A DNA stretch of 64,000 bases from NCBI RefSeq assembly GCF_014656395.1, contig NZ_BNCI01000002.1:930001-994000 (forward strand), read 5' to 3'. Positions 16,985-25,383 of the stretch are shown here, piece by piece. The stretch is from Kordiimonas sediminis. GTDB lineage: Bacteria; Pseudomonadota; Alphaproteobacteria; Sphingomonadales; Kordiimonadaceae. Under the pieces are notes generated by a model. The model made no database searches. It saw nothing but the letters and a program-made list of their open reading frames with translations, and was not told the DNA's origin. Within the stretch, counting starts at the first letter, position 1; every line of letters starts with the position of its first letter. The position numbers and the translations under genes were made by a program.

Positions 16985-17152
16985 AGTGCACTCCTTCCAT
17001 CTACAGAAACATCAGTAGATTCATTCAGCAAGGTGCATAATACACCAAACTACGTTAACAACCTATAAAAATCAGGATCAAATTTTATTTATCTGTACCT
17101 ATCGGCTTGCTATACAGCTATGAAGAACAGGGTAGGGGCGTGGAAGGGTATT

Positions 17153-18052
17153 ATGAAAATGCACATTCTAAGAATAATCAGCTTGGGGATACTCTGCATT
17201 GCAGTCACCGCCTGTACGACAGGCCCGCGCGGCGATCGGAATTCTGTTGTAAGCGGCATGGGTGCAAAACAAGACCCGGAAGGACTGGTAGAGGTTGGCA
17301 AGGGTTTTGAACGTGCAGGGGATTATGTTGGCGCATTATCCATGTATCAACAAGCCCTGCAAAAATCCCCCGAAATGATCAAGGCCCAGCTTGGAATTGC
17401 CCGTGTCCTTGACAGCGCTGGTCGCGCTGATGAAGCCGCCTCCATCCTACGCCGACTGGAAGGGTTGCACCCAGAAAACAAAGCCATCAAACGACAACTG
17501 GCTTTTACTTATGCCAGCATGCGGAGGTTTGATGCTGCGCTCGCCGTTGCAACCAAACTAATAGTCGACGCTGAATACACACCCATCATCCATACTGAAG
17601 ACGGCATGCCCACTGAAACCGGTGATTTTCTCCTGCTTGATCTTGCTGGAAGACTATCAGAGGTAACCGGCCAGTCCGCAAATGCGAGGGATTTCTATGA
17701 TAAATCTTTGGCCATAACACCAAGCGCCCTTCAACCCGTGCAGCATTTAGCACTTTCATTCGCGCTCGACGGAAATTTTGACACCGCAGTTGCCATGCTG
17801 CAGCCACCGCTTAGATTCCCTCCGACCAAAGAAGACGCCCAGCGCACACTCGCATTGATTTATGGTCTTTCTGACCAGCCCGAAGCTGCGTATGAGATCA
17901 CTCGCGCTCTTGACGGCATGGAGAAAGCCGCGGAATCTCGCAGCTTCTACATATTGCTGCCTTCGCTACCCAAAGCCATGCAGGCTGAGGCAGTGCTGTT
18001 CGGCGGCTTAGAAAAGGACAAGCTGGATCAATATTTTGAAAATGTCTCTTGA
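17153..18052 (+). CDS. TPR lipoprotein, TadD-like
   Basis: The protein begins with a lipoprotein signal (ILRIISLGILCIAVTAC, Cys about residue 19) and is then built of tetratricopeptide repeats: GKGFERAGDYVGALSMYQQAL, QLGIARVLDSAGRADEAASI, and RQLAFTYASMRRFDAALAVA. The layout and length (about 300 residues) resemble TadD, the pilotin-like TPR protein of tight-adherence pili, but no tad/cpa genes are adjacent. ATGs at 17153 and 17159 are both possible after GGAAGGGT; the earlier in-frame start at 17120 would put charged residues before the signal and is rejected. Confidence 0.82.
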   Translation: MKMHILRIISLGILCIAVTACTTGPRGDRNSVVSGMGAKQDPEGLVEVGKGFERAGDYVGALSMYQQALQKSPEMIKAQLGIARVLDSAGRADEAASILRRLEGLHPENKAIKRQLAFTYASMRRFDAALAVATKLIVDAEYTPIIHTEDGMPTETGDFLLLDLAGRLSEVTGQSANARDFYDKSLAITPSALQPVQHLALSFALDGNFDTAVAMLQPPLRFPPTKEDAQRTLALIYGLSDQPEAAYEITRALDGMEKAAESRSFYILLPSLPKAMQAEAVLFGGLEKDKLDQYFENVS

Positions 18053-18113
18053 TCCTAACGGCTACGCCCGGTAATCAGGCGCGAATACTGTCTAGAAACA
18101 ACGGAAAAAACCT

Positions 18114-18407
18114 GTGAAAACCTGCCAGAATATGAATGAAGTTCGCGAGGAAATTGATGCCCTTGATCGGGAGATCGTGCCCTTATTGCTCAAGCGTCTT
18201 CACTATATCAATGAAGCTGGTCGCATTAAAGCTGACCGCAATACAGTAAGAGACAGTTGGCGTGTTGAAGACGTTGTTTCCAAAGCAATAGCAACAGCAC
18301 GTAAAGAGCAAGGTAACGAACAATATATCGAAGATATTTATCGTAACCTGATCGAATGGAGCATCAATCATGAATACTCCATTTGGGACAAAGAGCATTC
18401 AGACTAA
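18114..18407 (+). CDS. chorismate mutase-family protein (AroQ type)
   Basis: The 97-residue all-helical protein fits the AroQ fold, which turns chorismate into prephenate (or, in PchB relatives, isochorismate to pyruvate and salicylate). The N-terminal VREEIDALDREIVPLLLKRL and INEAGRIKAD carry the conserved Arg, Asp and Lys positions, and a late FI-like segment IYRNLIEWSINHEYSIW follows. It starts at GTG 18114; the ATG at 18132 is a possible alternative. The WSI..E.. tail resembles isochorismate pyruvate lyase-like proteins as much as AroQ, so the reaction is left open. Confidence 0.85.
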   Translation: MKTCQNMNEVREEIDALDREIVPLLLKRLHYINEAGRIKADRNTVRDSWRVEDVVSKAIATARKEQGNEQYIEDIYRNLIEWSINHEYSIWDKEHSD

Positions 18408-18419
18408 AAACAGTCTACA

Positions 18420-18767
18420 TCAGGATTGCTTCGAGCAGTTTGTGCAAACTGATACTGTGGGATCAAGCTCCAGCCTCTTCACCGCAATATCATCACCACA
18501 CGTGATACAGTAACCAAATTCTTCTTCTTCCAGTCTTAGTCTGGCTGCCTGAATTTTAACGAGGCTTTGCTTTCTTCTCGCAGCAATGGCCAAATTCATG
18601 GCTTGCCCTTGCATAGCATCCATTCTGGACAAACGGCCAACGGAGGTCTGATCAAGTTCTACAGGCTTTCTACTATCCTGGGATGCTTCATCCAGTGACA
18701 GAACCTCTTGCTCAAACAAATCCAGTTTATTGGACCAATACTCTTTATCAATGATAAAATCTTTCAT
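18420..18767 (-). CDS. TraR/DksA-family zinc-finger protein
   Basis: The 115-residue protein has an N-terminal helical part and a C-terminal C4 zinc finger: YCITCGD and VSVCTNCSKQ. This fold binds the secondary channel of RNA polymerase in DksA and TraR. It is shorter than DksA (about 150 residues) and lacks a DksA-length coiled coil, so it may be an accessory DksA-like regulator. It converges with the chorismate mutase gene and diverges from glpK across a region with an 8/9-matched dyad. Confidence 0.88.
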   Translation of the reverse strand: MKDFIIDKEYWSNKLDLFEQEVLSLDEASQDSRKPVELDQTSVGRLSRMDAMQGQAMNLAIAARRKQSLVKIQAARLRLEEEEFGYCITCGDDIAVKRLELDPTVSVCTNCSKQS

Positions 18768-18786
18768 ACTGTTAGGCTGAAGCAGA

Positions 18787-18809
18787 AGTAGAGTTTCGTC
18801 AACTCTGCT
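18787..18809. promoter_or_regulatory. imperfect dyad between dksA-like gene and glpK
   Basis: AGTAGAGTT (18787-18795) and AACTCTGCT (18801-18809) match at 8 of 9 pairs around TCGTC, in the 90-nt divergent region. It could bind a regulator of either gene. There is no T-run, so a terminator is unlikely. Confidence 0.35.
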
Positions 18810-18857
18810 GAAATTAAATCTAATGCGGACGCATCTTAAAGCATGGGGAGCTGTTGT

Positions 18858-20351
18858 ATGGGGGAAATCCTGCTAGCCATTGATCAAGGGACAACAAGTA
18901 CACGGGTGCTTGCCTTTGATGCGGAACAATTGACGGTGAAGGCTGTTCACCAGATTCCTCTGAAACAGTATTACCCGTCCAACGGCTGGGTGGAACATGA
19001 TGCCGAAGAAATATGGCAGGCAACAGTTACCTGTCTAAAAACTGTTCTTGAGCAATTGTCTGAGACAACTGACAGCGACACCCCCACGAGCATAGGCATA
19101 ACCAACCAGCGGGAAACTACTGTTCTGTGGGATAGAAAAACCGGACATCCGGTTCACAAAGCAATTGTTTGGCAGGACAGGCGTACTGCAAGTCACTGTG
19201 AAGAATTATCAAAAGACACCAGACTTTTGAAAGCCGTCAAAGAACAAACTGGTTTGCTGCTAGACCCGTATTTTTCTGCAACAAAGATAGCCTGGATACT
19301 GGACACTCATCCGGACTTAAGGCAACAGGCTCAGAATGGGGACATTCTCTTTGGAAACATAGAGTCGTATATCTTATACCGCTTAACCCACGGTGGCTCG
19401 CACAAAACAGATGCCACCAATGCGTCACGCACCATGCTATGCGACATTCGTCAGGGTACGTGGTCAGAAGACCTGTTGAATGTGTTCGATATACCAAAAA
19501 CAATGATGCCAGAGATCTGTGACAATACGCATAATTTTGGGTCTATATCCAGCGGACTGCCAGGAGCAGGGTTGCCTATTTACGGAATGGTCGGTGATCA
19601 ACAAGCTGCCGCAATTGGACAAGCCTGCACACAAAAAGGCAGCATTAAGAGCACCTATGGGACTGGCTGCTTTTTACTGGAAAACACAGGACAACAACTT
19701 GTTTACAGCCAAAACCGCTTATTAACTACCATTGCCTATCAGACCGTTGGAATACGGTCGTATGCACTGGAAGGCAGCATTTTTAATGCTGGTACAGTCA
19801 TCCAGTGGCTGCGTGACGACCTTGGAATATTGAAGTCCGCCAGCGAAAGCGAAACTATTGTCTCTGAGCTGGGTTCTACTGATGGTGTGTATTTTGTTCC
19901 AGCCTTCACAGGTATGGGGGCACCGCACTGGGATGCAGACGCCAGAGGTATGATAACTGGCCTCACCCGGGACAGTAAGGCCAGCCATATTATCAGGGCA
20001 GGCCTGGAATCTGTCGTTTACCAAACCAATGATCTTATATCAGCCCTGATCAAGGATGGGGCCAGCAAGCCTGGTATTATACGCATAGACGGTGGTATGG
20101 CCGCTAATGATTGGTTTGCTCAGTTTCTGGCCAATATCTGCGACGTCAGGGTGGAGGTTCCCCGATCGCTTGAAGCAACTGCCATCGGTGCTGCACTATG
20201 CGCAGGAGTAGGCGAAGGGCGCTGGCCAACACTAGCTGATGCTGCAAAAACTGCCACGATGGAAAAGTCCTTCAAACCTGTGATGACTAATGATGAACGC
20301 CAAAATTTGTTAAGTGGGTGGCATAAGGCAGTCGCACGCTGTCTTCTGTGA
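18858..20351 (+). CDS. glpK: glycerol kinase
   Basis: The enzyme phosphorylates glycerol to glycerol 3-phosphate, trapping it in the cell. The 497-residue FGGY-kinase begins MGEILLAIDQGTTSTRVLAF and shows NQRETTVLWDRKTG, YGMVGDQQAAAIGQAC, KSTYGTGCFLL, and the C-terminal DGGMAANDWFAQFLANIC. ATG 18858 is preferred over 18843 because GGGGAG sits 7-8 nt before it. No glpF, glpD or glpR is adjacent, so uptake and oxidation genes must be elsewhere. Confidence 0.96.
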   Translation: MGEILLAIDQGTTSTRVLAFDAEQLTVKAVHQIPLKQYYPSNGWVEHDAEEIWQATVTCLKTVLEQLSETTDSDTPTSIGITNQRETTVLWDRKTGHPVHKAIVWQDRRTASHCEELSKDTRLLKAVKEQTGLLLDPYFSATKIAWILDTHPDLRQQAQNGDILFGNIESYILYRLTHGGSHKTDATNASRTMLCDIRQGTWSEDLLNVFDIPKTMMPEICDNTHNFGSISSGLPGAGLPIYGMVGDQQAAAIGQACTQKGSIKSTYGTGCFLLENTGQQLVYSQNRLLTTIAYQTVGIRSYALEGSIFNAGTVIQWLRDDLGILKSASESETIVSELGSTDGVYFVPAFTGMGAPHWDADARGMITGLTRDSKASHIIRAGLESVVYQTNDLISALIKDGASKPGIIRIDGGMAANDWFAQFLANICDVRVEVPRSLEATAIGAALCAGVGEGRWPTLADAAKTATMEKSFKPVMTNDERQNLLSGWHKAVARCLL

Positions 20352-20378
20352 CCGGCAGTGTACGAACAAAACTATTGC

Positions 20379-21497
20379 TCAAAACAGCAGAACAACTCTG
20401 GCGGTTAGCGCGTTAACATGATCTGGCCCAGCTATACCATCCACCCAAGATCGCCCACCTGAAAAACTGAACTTTAAATAGTTAGAGGGATACATATTTA
20501 CCGCCCCCTCCAGAGATGTGATTGACTGCTCCGAAGACATCTCTTCTTTGGCATTAGCATAATCCAAACGTGCTGCCACTTCTAATGGGAAGGGAAGGGA
20601 CGTTGTGCTGTCCTTCTCTAAATAGGGCTTATTGACTTTGCCTTGTGGTGCCTCCATGCCGCGCTTACCACCCCAAAAGTAGCTCCCCATAACATACCCG
20701 CCCATGATAGAACCGGCATCATGATCCAGCACAATACCTTCCGCCACCATTAACAGATGCCCTGTAGATACGGCGACATCAAGTTCGGCCAACCTGTCTG
20801 AATGGCTTCTTGTCTCAAGCTCAATAAAATCACCGAATGCACGGGTTTTTGCGCTTGCATCATATTTCAAACCGCTATCGCCATTGCCGTACCATGCACG
20901 TTGCCGAAGAGAGCCACTAACCAGAACCAGCAAAGGACTATCAGTGGTATCTAGCCTAAACATGTGGCCTGCACGCGCAATATAGCTTCTAAAGTCCTGT
21001 TCACCGTCATCGAACAGTTGGCCAGAGAAAACGCCTACGCTCCAATAATCATTATTAGTTTGATCAGATGCCTGAATACCAATGGACCGACCAATACCAG
21101 TAAGTTCATAAAAAGCCGGACGGCTATTGAATATGGTATAAGGACTGCCTGTTGTGCCTGCCATTCCAAAACCGGCTCGCATCTGCCCGATTTCAACTCG
21201 TATTGCTTTATCAAACCGCGCTGTGAGCTTTTTAATATCAAACTTGCTGCCCGCAATGTCCCACTGTCCTTGCAACAGAGTATCATCAGTAAGTTTGTAA
21301 TTTGTTCTTAGACGAAATGTACGAAGTTCTGTTTCACTAACAGAGGCTGTGTCCGTTTTGCCGTATGTGGTGTCAGCAAAAGCAAGAAGCCCAAGGGTCA
21401 GGTTATCAAAAACTGATTTGTCCTGCGCCAAAGCCGAACCACATAAAATTCCTGCAAGACAAACCCCGGAACCTACTCGATATAACAGACGTCCCAC
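20379..21497 (-). CDS. outer-membrane porin, OprO/OprP (phosphate-selective) family
   Basis: This is a 372-residue beta-barrel with signal peptide (cleavage near GSALAQD) and the alternation of polar and aromatic residues of outer-membrane strands, ending in ARVVLLF with the terminal Phe needed for barrel assembly. Motifs such as KKLTARFDKAIRVEIGQMRAGFGMAG and YELTGIGRSIGIQAS match the phosphate-selective porin O/P family. Ion preference cannot be predicted. It starts at GTG 21497 behind GAGGGGG. Confidence 0.85.
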   Translation of the reverse strand: MGRLLYRVGSGVCLAGILCGSALAQDKSVFDNLTLGLLAFADTTYGKTDTASVSETELRTFRLRTNYKLTDDTLLQGQWDIAGSKFDIKKLTARFDKAIRVEIGQMRAGFGMAGTTGSPYTIFNSRPAFYELTGIGRSIGIQASDQTNNDYWSVGVFSGQLFDDGEQDFRSYIARAGHMFRLDTTDSPLLVLVSGSLRQRAWYGNGDSGLKYDASAKTRAFGDFIELETRSHSDRLAELDVAVSTGHLLMVAEGIVLDHDAGSIMGGYVMGSYFWGGKRGMEAPQGKVNKPYLEKDSTTSLPFPLEVAARLDYANAKEEMSSEQSITSLEGAVNMYPSNYLKFSFSGGRSWVDGIAGPDHVNALTARVVLLF

Positions 21498-21601
21498 AAA
21501 GCCCCCTCATAACCATTTCCGCCGTTGACCTATAAGGAATCAGCAAAATTCGTCAAGAAAAAACAAAATATGATATATTATTTCATTATCCTGTGCTTGA
21601 C

Positions 21602-21633
21602 CGACTTTACAATTAAGTCGTCCGACCTATAGT
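21602..21633 (+). promoter_or_regulatory. promoter with overlapping inverted repeat before PepSY gene
   Basis: TTTACA (21606-21611), 16 nt, then TATAGT (21628-21633) forms a plausible sigma70 promoter. The inverted repeat CGACTT (21602-21607) / AAGTCG (21615-21620) overlaps the -35 element, the geometry of a repressor site. It lies in the 177-nt divergent gap between the porin and PepSY genes. Confidence 0.45.
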
Positions 21634-21674
21634 ACACGCTATAGGGAGTTTAGTTCTAAGTTTGGGGATGTCAC

Positions 21675-22202
21675 TTGAAGCCGCAAGTATTGTTTCGCCA
21701 GATCCATCATTGGGGATCCATTATTTTTGCTATTCCAGTCGTGATAGTGCTTGTCACAGGAATTTTGCTGCTTCTAAAAAAAGATATTGAATGGATCCAG
21801 CCCGCTACAGCCACGGGCATTAACCGTGACGCAATCCCCATGCAGCCAATACATGTCTTATTTGAAAAAGCCAAGACAGTGAAAGAGGCTGGCTTTACTG
21901 ATTGGGCGTCTCTTGAAAGAGCTGATCTGAAACCCGGCAAGGGATCTGTAAAATTCGTATCTTCCTCAAACTATGAGGTCCAGATTGATACTCACACAGC
22001 CGAAATTCTGGCTGTAGAATACAGACGTTCGGACATAATTGAAAAACTTCACGATGGTAGTTGGTTCGCTGATTGGGCAAAATATTGGATATTTTTACCC
22101 TCTGGAATCCTGCTTTTTATACTATGGTTGACTGGTATTTATCTATTTTTCCTACCACACTACAAGAAGTGGCAAAAAAGGAAGAAGAAACGCAACGTGT
22201 AA
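21675..22202 (+). CDS. PepSY-associated membrane protein
   Basis: The 175-residue inner-membrane protein has an N-terminal helix (WGSIIFAIPVVIVLVTGILL, after the typical RQIHHWGS start), an external PepSY-like middle (about 45-125), and a C-terminal helix (WIFLPSGILLFILWLTGIYL). This is the short form of the PepSY_TM family, whose larger relatives are flavin-linked iron-uptake partners. It begins at a TTG with GGGGAT 7 nt upstream; no in-frame ATG precedes it. It sits 28 nt upstream of the first giant Asp-box gene and may be co-transcribed with it. Confidence 0.8.
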   Translation: MKPQVLFRQIHHWGSIIFAIPVVIVLVTGILLLLKKDIEWIQPATATGINRDAIPMQPIHVLFEKAKTVKEAGFTDWASLERADLKPGKGSVKFVSSSNYEVQIDTHTAEILAVEYRRSDIIEKLHDGSWFADWAKYWIFLPSGILLFILWLTGIYLFFLPHYKKWQKRKKKRNV

Positions 22203-22230
22203 CTTAAACCTAATAAGGGGGGCTTAAACC

Positions 22231-25200
22231 ATGAAAACTCTATTCCGTACGGCGCTATTGGCGTCGGCAAGCAGTCTGTTGTTAACGGCTGTCAGTGCAA
22301 ATGTTGTGGCCAAGGATGTGCCAGAAACGCAACTGCAGGCGCTGGAATACCGAAACATTGGACCTTTCAGAGGTGGACGCGCAACAGCCGTTGCCGGCGT
22401 ACCGGGTAATGTTGAAACATACTATGTTGGCACTGTAGGTGGTCTTATGAAAACCACTAATGCTGGCCAGTCCTGGGATATCATTTCCGACGGTTTCATG
22501 AAAACTGCAAGCGTTGGCGCGATTGCCGTTGCTAAAAGCGACCCTAATGTCGTTGTCGTCGGTATGGGGGAAAGCCCATTCCGCGGCGTCGCGTCTGCGC
22601 ACGGTGACGGGGTATATATCTCGACCGACGCTGGCAAAACGTTCGAACATAAGGGGCTGGAGGATGTCCGCCAGATCTCAACAGTTCACATAGACCCGAA
22701 CAACCCCGATATTATCTATGTCGCTGCGCAGGGTAGCCCGTGGGCCCCAACCAAAGAACGCGGCATCTATAAATCCACCGATGGTGGCGATACCTGGGAA
22801 AAGACACTGTTTGTCGATGAAAATTCCGGGGCGATTGATCTAAGTGTGGACCCACTTAATCCACGCATTTTGTACGCATCCATGTGGGACACTCAGCGCA
22901 AACCATGGGAAGTGCGCTCTGGTGGGAAAGGTAGCGGCCTTTGGAAATCTGTAGATTCTGGCGAGACCTGGACAAAACTGGATGGCGGTCTGCCCGAATT
23001 CCTTGGTAAAATTGGTATTGTTGCAAGCCCGGTTCAAAAGGACCGTGTTTGGGCAATTGTCGAAGCTAAAGAAAAGCCAGGCCTATACCGCAGTGATGAT
23101 GGCGGTAAAAACTGGAGACTGATGAATGATGAACGCAAACTATATGCCCGTAGCTGGTACTACATGCATATCTTTGCCGACACACAGGATGCGGACACAG
23201 TATATGTCCAAAACTCTGCTTTCTTTAAATCCATCGATGGTGGCAAAACCTTTGATACGCGGATCACAGGCACCCACGGTGACTTCCATGATCTCTGGAT
23301 TAACCCTGAGAACCCAAGTGTTATGGGCGTTGCTAACGACGGTGGTGGTGCTGTTACCTTTAATGGCGGCCTGACCTGGTCTACACAAATGAACCAGCCA
23401 ACTGCACAGTTCTACCGGGTAAACGCAGATAATAACTTCTTCTACCGTGTCTATGCTGGTCAACAGGACAACTCTACCGTTGGCATTCTAAGCCGCGGTC
23501 CTGATGGCGGCATTGGTGCAGAAGACTTTATTCCAGTTGGCGGCTGTGAGAGTGGCCATGTAGCTTTCGACCCGAACAATCCAAAACTGATCTATGCTGG
23601 ATGTTATTTGGGGCAAATTGACGAATTCGATATCGACACTAATTCTACCCGTGATGTGCGCGTATACCCGGAACTGGGCTTCGGCGTCTCACCAAGGGAT
23701 AAAGACAGAAAGTATCGCTTCAACTGGAATGCTCCGATACTTGTATCAAAGCATGACCCTAGTGTGATCTACCATGCAGGCAACCATGTCTTCCGTTCCA
23801 ATAATCGCGGCAACAGCTGGGATATTCTGGGCAAAGACCTATCGAAAAATGATCCGGAAACTTTAGGTCCTGGCGGTCGTCCAATCACAAATGAAGTATC
23901 TGAAAACTACGGTACTATTCTTGCGCTTGCGGAAAGCCATAACAATGCGGACATCCTATGGGCAGGAAGCGACGATGGTTTGGTTCATGTCACCCGTGAT
24001 GGAGGACAAAACTGGACCGACATCACGCCGAAAGGCGCCGGGGAAGGTATGGTCAATAGTATTGAGCTATCTACATTTGATGAGGACACTGCGTATGTCG
24101 TCTTTGCAAAATATAAATACAATGACCATACGCCTCTGATCTATAAGACCACAAACGGCGGCAAGTCCTATAAAAACATTGCTAAAGGACTACCTGATGA
24201 CGCCTTTGTCCGCGTAGTGCGTGAGGACCCTAATCGTAAAGGCCTTCTGTATGCCGGTACAGAACTTGGCATGTTTATCAGCTTTAATGACGGCGCGGAC
24301 TGGCAAAAATTCCAACTGAATCTTCCAATTGTGCCAATTACAGACATCAAAGTACACGGCAATGATCTAGTCCTCAGCACGCAAGGCCGAGCTTTCTGGA
24401 TTATGGATGATATTTCACCACTTCGCGCAATTTCTGCGGATAGCGGCACTTCAGTAGAGTTGCATGCACCGTCTACTGCCTATGATGTTCAGTATTACGG
24501 CCGTGCATCAGGGCCACAGGCTGACAATCCACCAAGTGGCGCAGTACTTTACTATACGCTGCCAGAAGACTTTGACAGCGAGAATGAAACCATCACCATC
24601 GAGATACTGGAAGGCGACACTGTCGTCAGAAAGCTGGAATCGAAAAAAGAGAAAAAGGCAAAAGGTGGTGGTAGTGGCACCAGCTACAAACTACCTGCAA
24701 TGTCTGGCCTTAACAAAGCCGTATGGGATCTGAATACGAACCCTGGCGTTGGCATCAAAGGTCAGTGGGGCTTTGGTTGGGGTCGTGACGGCAAAGCGTC
24801 CGGCACACGGGTTATACCAGGTGACTATACAGTGCGTTTGACAGTCGGAGAGACTGTGACGACACAGCCACTGACAGTAGAGTTCGACCCACGCCAAGAT
24901 GTGCCTGCTTCTGCGTGGGCAGAAAAGAAAGCCGTAATGGCAGACATCAAGTCTCTCTACACTGAGATTGTTACATCCATTGATAAGTCTTCTGATCTGT
25001 TGAATCAGATCAAAGCCCGGAAAGAACAGCTGAAGGGCGATGATGAGTTAAGTCAGAAAGCTGATGATTTGGAAAAAGCTGTGAAAGCATGGCAGGATAA
25101 GCTGTTTAGCTCTGAACGGACTTTCTTCCAGGATGTTCTGAACTATCCTGACAAACTTGTCGCTAAAATTTCCATGTTGACCAGTGTCGTCAACGGCCTG

Positions 25201-25368
25201 ACGCCTCCTGTTACACAGGGAGCAAAAGACCGACTGGCCGATCTGAAAGTACAGTGGAATGAAGCAAAAGCGGAACGTGACCAGTTACTGGTTTCGGAAG
25301 TGGATGCCTTTAACCAGATGTTCCGTGATAAATCAGCCGATACACTGGTTGTTAAATCAACAAACTAG
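22231..25368 (+). CDS. giant exported Asp-box (BNR/sortilin-like) beta-propeller protein, copy 1
   Basis: The 1045-residue protein has a signal peptide (cleavage near SANVVAKDV), a core of at least eleven Asp-box repeats from about residue 70 to 710 (for example STDGGDTWEK, SDDGGKNWRL, TRDGGQNWTD), then a beta-sandwich-like segment (PGDYTVRLTVGETVTTQPL) and a helical C-terminus (about 890-1040). This layout is that of VPS10/'glycosyl hydrolase' proteins common in Bacteroidota and Proteobacteria. The propeller resembles family 74 glycosidases, but no catalytic assignment can be made by eye. A 1100-residue paralogue follows 15 nt after its stop. Confidence 0.85.
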   Translation: MKTLFRTALLASASSLLLTAVSANVVAKDVPETQLQALEYRNIGPFRGGRATAVAGVPGNVETYYVGTVGGLMKTTNAGQSWDIISDGFMKTASVGAIAVAKSDPNVVVVGMGESPFRGVASAHGDGVYISTDAGKTFEHKGLEDVRQISTVHIDPNNPDIIYVAAQGSPWAPTKERGIYKSTDGGDTWEKTLFVDENSGAIDLSVDPLNPRILYASMWDTQRKPWEVRSGGKGSGLWKSVDSGETWTKLDGGLPEFLGKIGIVASPVQKDRVWAIVEAKEKPGLYRSDDGGKNWRLMNDERKLYARSWYYMHIFADTQDADTVYVQNSAFFKSIDGGKTFDTRITGTHGDFHDLWINPENPSVMGVANDGGGAVTFNGGLTWSTQMNQPTAQFYRVNADNNFFYRVYAGQQDNSTVGILSRGPDGGIGAEDFIPVGGCESGHVAFDPNNPKLIYAGCYLGQIDEFDIDTNSTRDVRVYPELGFGVSPRDKDRKYRFNWNAPILVSKHDPSVIYHAGNHVFRSNNRGNSWDILGKDLSKNDPETLGPGGRPITNEVSENYGTILALAESHNNADILWAGSDDGLVHVTRDGGQNWTDITPKGAGEGMVNSIELSTFDEDTAYVVFAKYKYNDHTPLIYKTTNGGKSYKNIAKGLPDDAFVRVVREDPNRKGLLYAGTELGMFISFNDGADWQKFQLNLPIVPITDIKVHGNDLVLSTQGRAFWIMDDISPLRAISADSGTSVELHAPSTAYDVQYYGRASGPQADNPPSGAVLYYTLPEDFDSENETITIEILEGDTVVRKLESKKEKKAKGGGSGTSYKLPAMSGLNKAVWDLNTNPGVGIKGQWGFGWGRDGKASGTRVIPGDYTVRLTVGETVTTQPLTVEFDPRQDVPASAWAEKKAVMADIKSLYTEIVTSIDKSSDLLNQIKARKEQLKGDDELSQKADDLEKAVKAWQDKLFSSERTFFQDVLNYPDKLVAKISMLTSVVNGLTPPVTQGAKDRLADLKVQWNEAKAERDQLLVSEVDAFNQMFRDKSADTLVVKSTN

Positions 25369-25383
25369 AAAATGGGACCAATA

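Noticed and set aside
17055-17069. CtrA-like site before the TPR gene
   Set aside because: The second half is TAAA, a single partial match, so it is within chance expectation in AT-rich DNA.
22282-22650. Minus-strand open frame inside the first giant Asp-box gene
   Set aside because: It is the shadow of a long, well-supported gene and shows no protein family features.
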